NCBI GenBank assembly: GCA_027365375.1
Contig: DAHXNM010000354.1
Location: forward strand, 1 to 6,817
From: Ferrimicrobium sp.
GTDB taxonomy: Bacteria; Actinomycetota; Acidimicrobiia; Acidimicrobiales; Acidimicrobiaceae
Direction: 5' to 3'
DNA: 6,817 nucleotides
Shown: piece by piece, positions 6,442 through 6,817 of the stretch
How the letters are laid out: each line of letters begins with the position of its first letter
Numbering within the stretch: position 1 is the first letter of the stretch
Position numbers and translations under genes: made by a program
Notes under the pieces: generated by a model
The model's input: the letters and a program-made list of their open reading frames with translations, nothing else
The model's database searches: none
What the model was told of the DNA's origin: nothing

Positions 6442-6686
6442 GTTTTTTCCATCTCACTTCCCTGTAGCACCATCAACGATCGATTATCCGAGCTTCCAAG
6501 CTTTGGATTGAAGATTCTTGCCTTGTAGTCGATCACGCTCGCGACGACCTCTGGCACCGACTCCGTTACGACAAAGCACGCTCCTGTAGTGAGCGTGACC
6601 ACCGTATCCGGGGTCGCTTCGACCTTCTCGATCAAATCTGCATTCAGAACAACTGTCGATCCTGACAGCCGAGTCACCTCGATCAT
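6420..6686 (-). CDS. flbD: FlbD/SwrD family flagellar protein, with extended C-terminus
   Basis: This is a small FlbD (SwrD) family protein; in Bacillus subtilis SwrD, encoded just after flgE, raises flagellar motor power. The 88-residue product matches the family over residues 1-60: MIEVTRLSGSTVVLNADLIE, then KVEATPDTVVTLTTGACFVV and ESVPEVVASVIDYKARIF. The start at 6686 is chosen because MIEVTRL is the conserved N-terminus and GGGAGGTG lies four bases upstream; an in-frame ATG at 6722 would add 12 residues without such support. Family members that I recall are about 60-75 residues, so the tail after residue 62 is longer than usual. It runs through the motA ribosome-binding region and overlaps motA by 22 nt. 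The symbol swrD would be equally apt. Confidence 0.92.
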   Translation of the reverse strand: MIEVTRLSGSTVVLNADLIEKVEATPDTVVTLTTGACFVVTESVPEVVASVIDYKARIFNPKLGSSDNRSLMVLQGSEMEKTWTLQPR

Positions 6687-6690
6687 CGTG

Positions 6691-6698
6691 CACCTCCC
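6691..6698 (-). promoter_or_regulatory. Strong ribosome-binding site of flbD
   Basis: GGGAGGTG precedes the ATG at 6686 by four bases and is one of the two strongest ribosome-binding sites in the window, with that of fliN. It decides the flbD start against the in-frame ATG at 6722. Confidence 0.8.
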
Positions 6699-6708
6699 AT
6701 GTGCTTTT

Positions 6709-6736
6709 GCTAGCATCGGCACAAACCACGGCTAGC
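6709..6736. repeat. Pair of GCTAGC palindromes upstream of flbD
   Basis: The self-complementary hexamer GCTAGC occurs at 6709-6714 and 6731-6736, 22 bp from centre to centre, about two helical turns. The copies can act as direct or inverted repeats and could form a hairpin in RNA, extended by a CG/CG pair beyond a 2-base bulge. They lie in the only sizeable intergenic gap. The same hexamer also occurs at 2399-2404 and 2664-2669 inside genes, so the pair may be chance. Confidence 0.35.
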
Positions 6737-6739
6737 TCA
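6715..6739 (-). promoter_or_regulatory. Weak sigma-28 (FliA)-like promoter candidate
   Basis: On the minus strand TGAG (6736-6739) is followed by exactly 15 bases and then GCCGAT (6715-6720), against the flagellar sigma consensus TAAA-N15-GCCGATAA. The -10 core matches six bases, but the next two are GC rather than AA, and the -35 matches only two of four. It lies in the flgE-flbD gap and would drive flbD and the genes after it. The evidence is weak. Confidence 0.2.
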
Positions 6740-6761
6740 AGAGCAAATGAGTGCTAATTCA

Positions 6762-6817
6762 CTAAACGTTCTGCACTAACGCCTGCAGCACCGCAGCCGT
6801 TGTCGAGACGACCTTTG
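6762..6817 (-). CDS. flgE: C-terminal tip of a flagellar hook/rod protein, probably FlgE (partial)
   Basis: Only the last 17 complete codons are inside the window, reading KVVSTTAAVLQALVQNV and then TAG at 6764-6762. This fits the conserved C-terminal helix of the FlgE/FlgF/FlgG axial proteins, whose typical ending resembles SKVISTADQMLQTLVNL. The partial codon at the edge ends in CA, compatible with Ser, Thr, Ala or Pro at the position before Lys. FlgE is preferred over FlgG or FlgF because flgE is the usual neighbour upstream of flbD/swrD in such operons. The fragment is too short to exclude another axial protein. Confidence 0.65.
   Translation of the reverse strand, partial: KVVSTTAAVLQALVQNV

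Noticed and set aside
6484..6729. 81-codon minus-strand frame overlapping flbD
   Set aside because: It is an alternative frame of flbD; the other frame matches the FlbD/SwrD family from MIEVTRL onwards and has the ribosome-binding site.
1..6817. CRISPR array, tRNA or rRNA, insertion sequence or integrase, rho-independent terminators
   Set aside because: No repeat-spacer periodicity, no tRNA-like or rRNA-like segment, no transposase frame or terminal inverted repeats, and no GC-rich hairpin with a T-run was seen; nearly every base is explained by the flagellar genes.

Overview
The window is a tightly packed flagellar operon, read entirely from the minus strand. In transcription order (right to left) it holds: the 3' tip of a hook gene (flgE-like), flbD/swrD, motA, motB, fliL, fliM, fliN, fliO, fliP, fliQ, fliR and the first 290 codons of flhB, which runs off the left edge. 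No gene on the plus strand is supported; the long plus-strand reading frames are antisense shadows. I see no RNA gene, CRISPR array, mobile element or internal terminator.

The organism is a motile, flagellated bacterium. G+C is about 55% (three 60-base lines counted by hand). The order flgE-flbD-motA-motB-fliL-fliM-fliN-fliO-fliP-fliQ-fliR-flhB resembles the fla/che operons of Gram-positive and related phyla rather than the split enterobacterial operons. Mid-range G+C together with a FliM that lacks the usual N-terminal CheY-binding peptide makes me lean towards an actinobacterium, perhaps of the Acidimicrobiia. That is a guess from memory and the sequence alone does not prove it.

Right part (6817 to 4344): the hook C-terminus, then FlbD/SwrD, the stator pair MotA/MotB and the stator-associated protein FliL. 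This block deals with torque generation. flbD and motA overlap by 22 nt, and motA and motB are 3 nt apart. Middle part (4297 to 3084): the C-ring switch proteins FliM and FliN, overlapping by 1 nt. Left part (3084 to 1): the flagellar type III export gate, with FliO (assembly factor), FliP, FliQ and FliR (the gate core) and FlhB (substrate-specificity switch with an intact NPTH autocleavage motif). flhA would be expected next, beyond the left edge.

Gene junctions are overlaps or gaps of 0 to about 46 nt, so the whole block is probably one transcript with translational coupling. The only gap large enough for a promoter is the 75 nt between the hook gene and flbD, which contains two GCTAGC palindromes and a weak sigma-28-like element.

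This is mostly a canonical flagellar operon and I do not see a new system. The points worth a second look are the missing CheY-P docking motif in FliM, the exact in-frame TAG ATG junction between fliR and flhB, the long C-terminal tail of FlbD that overlaps motA, and two departures from the family pattern in FliP.
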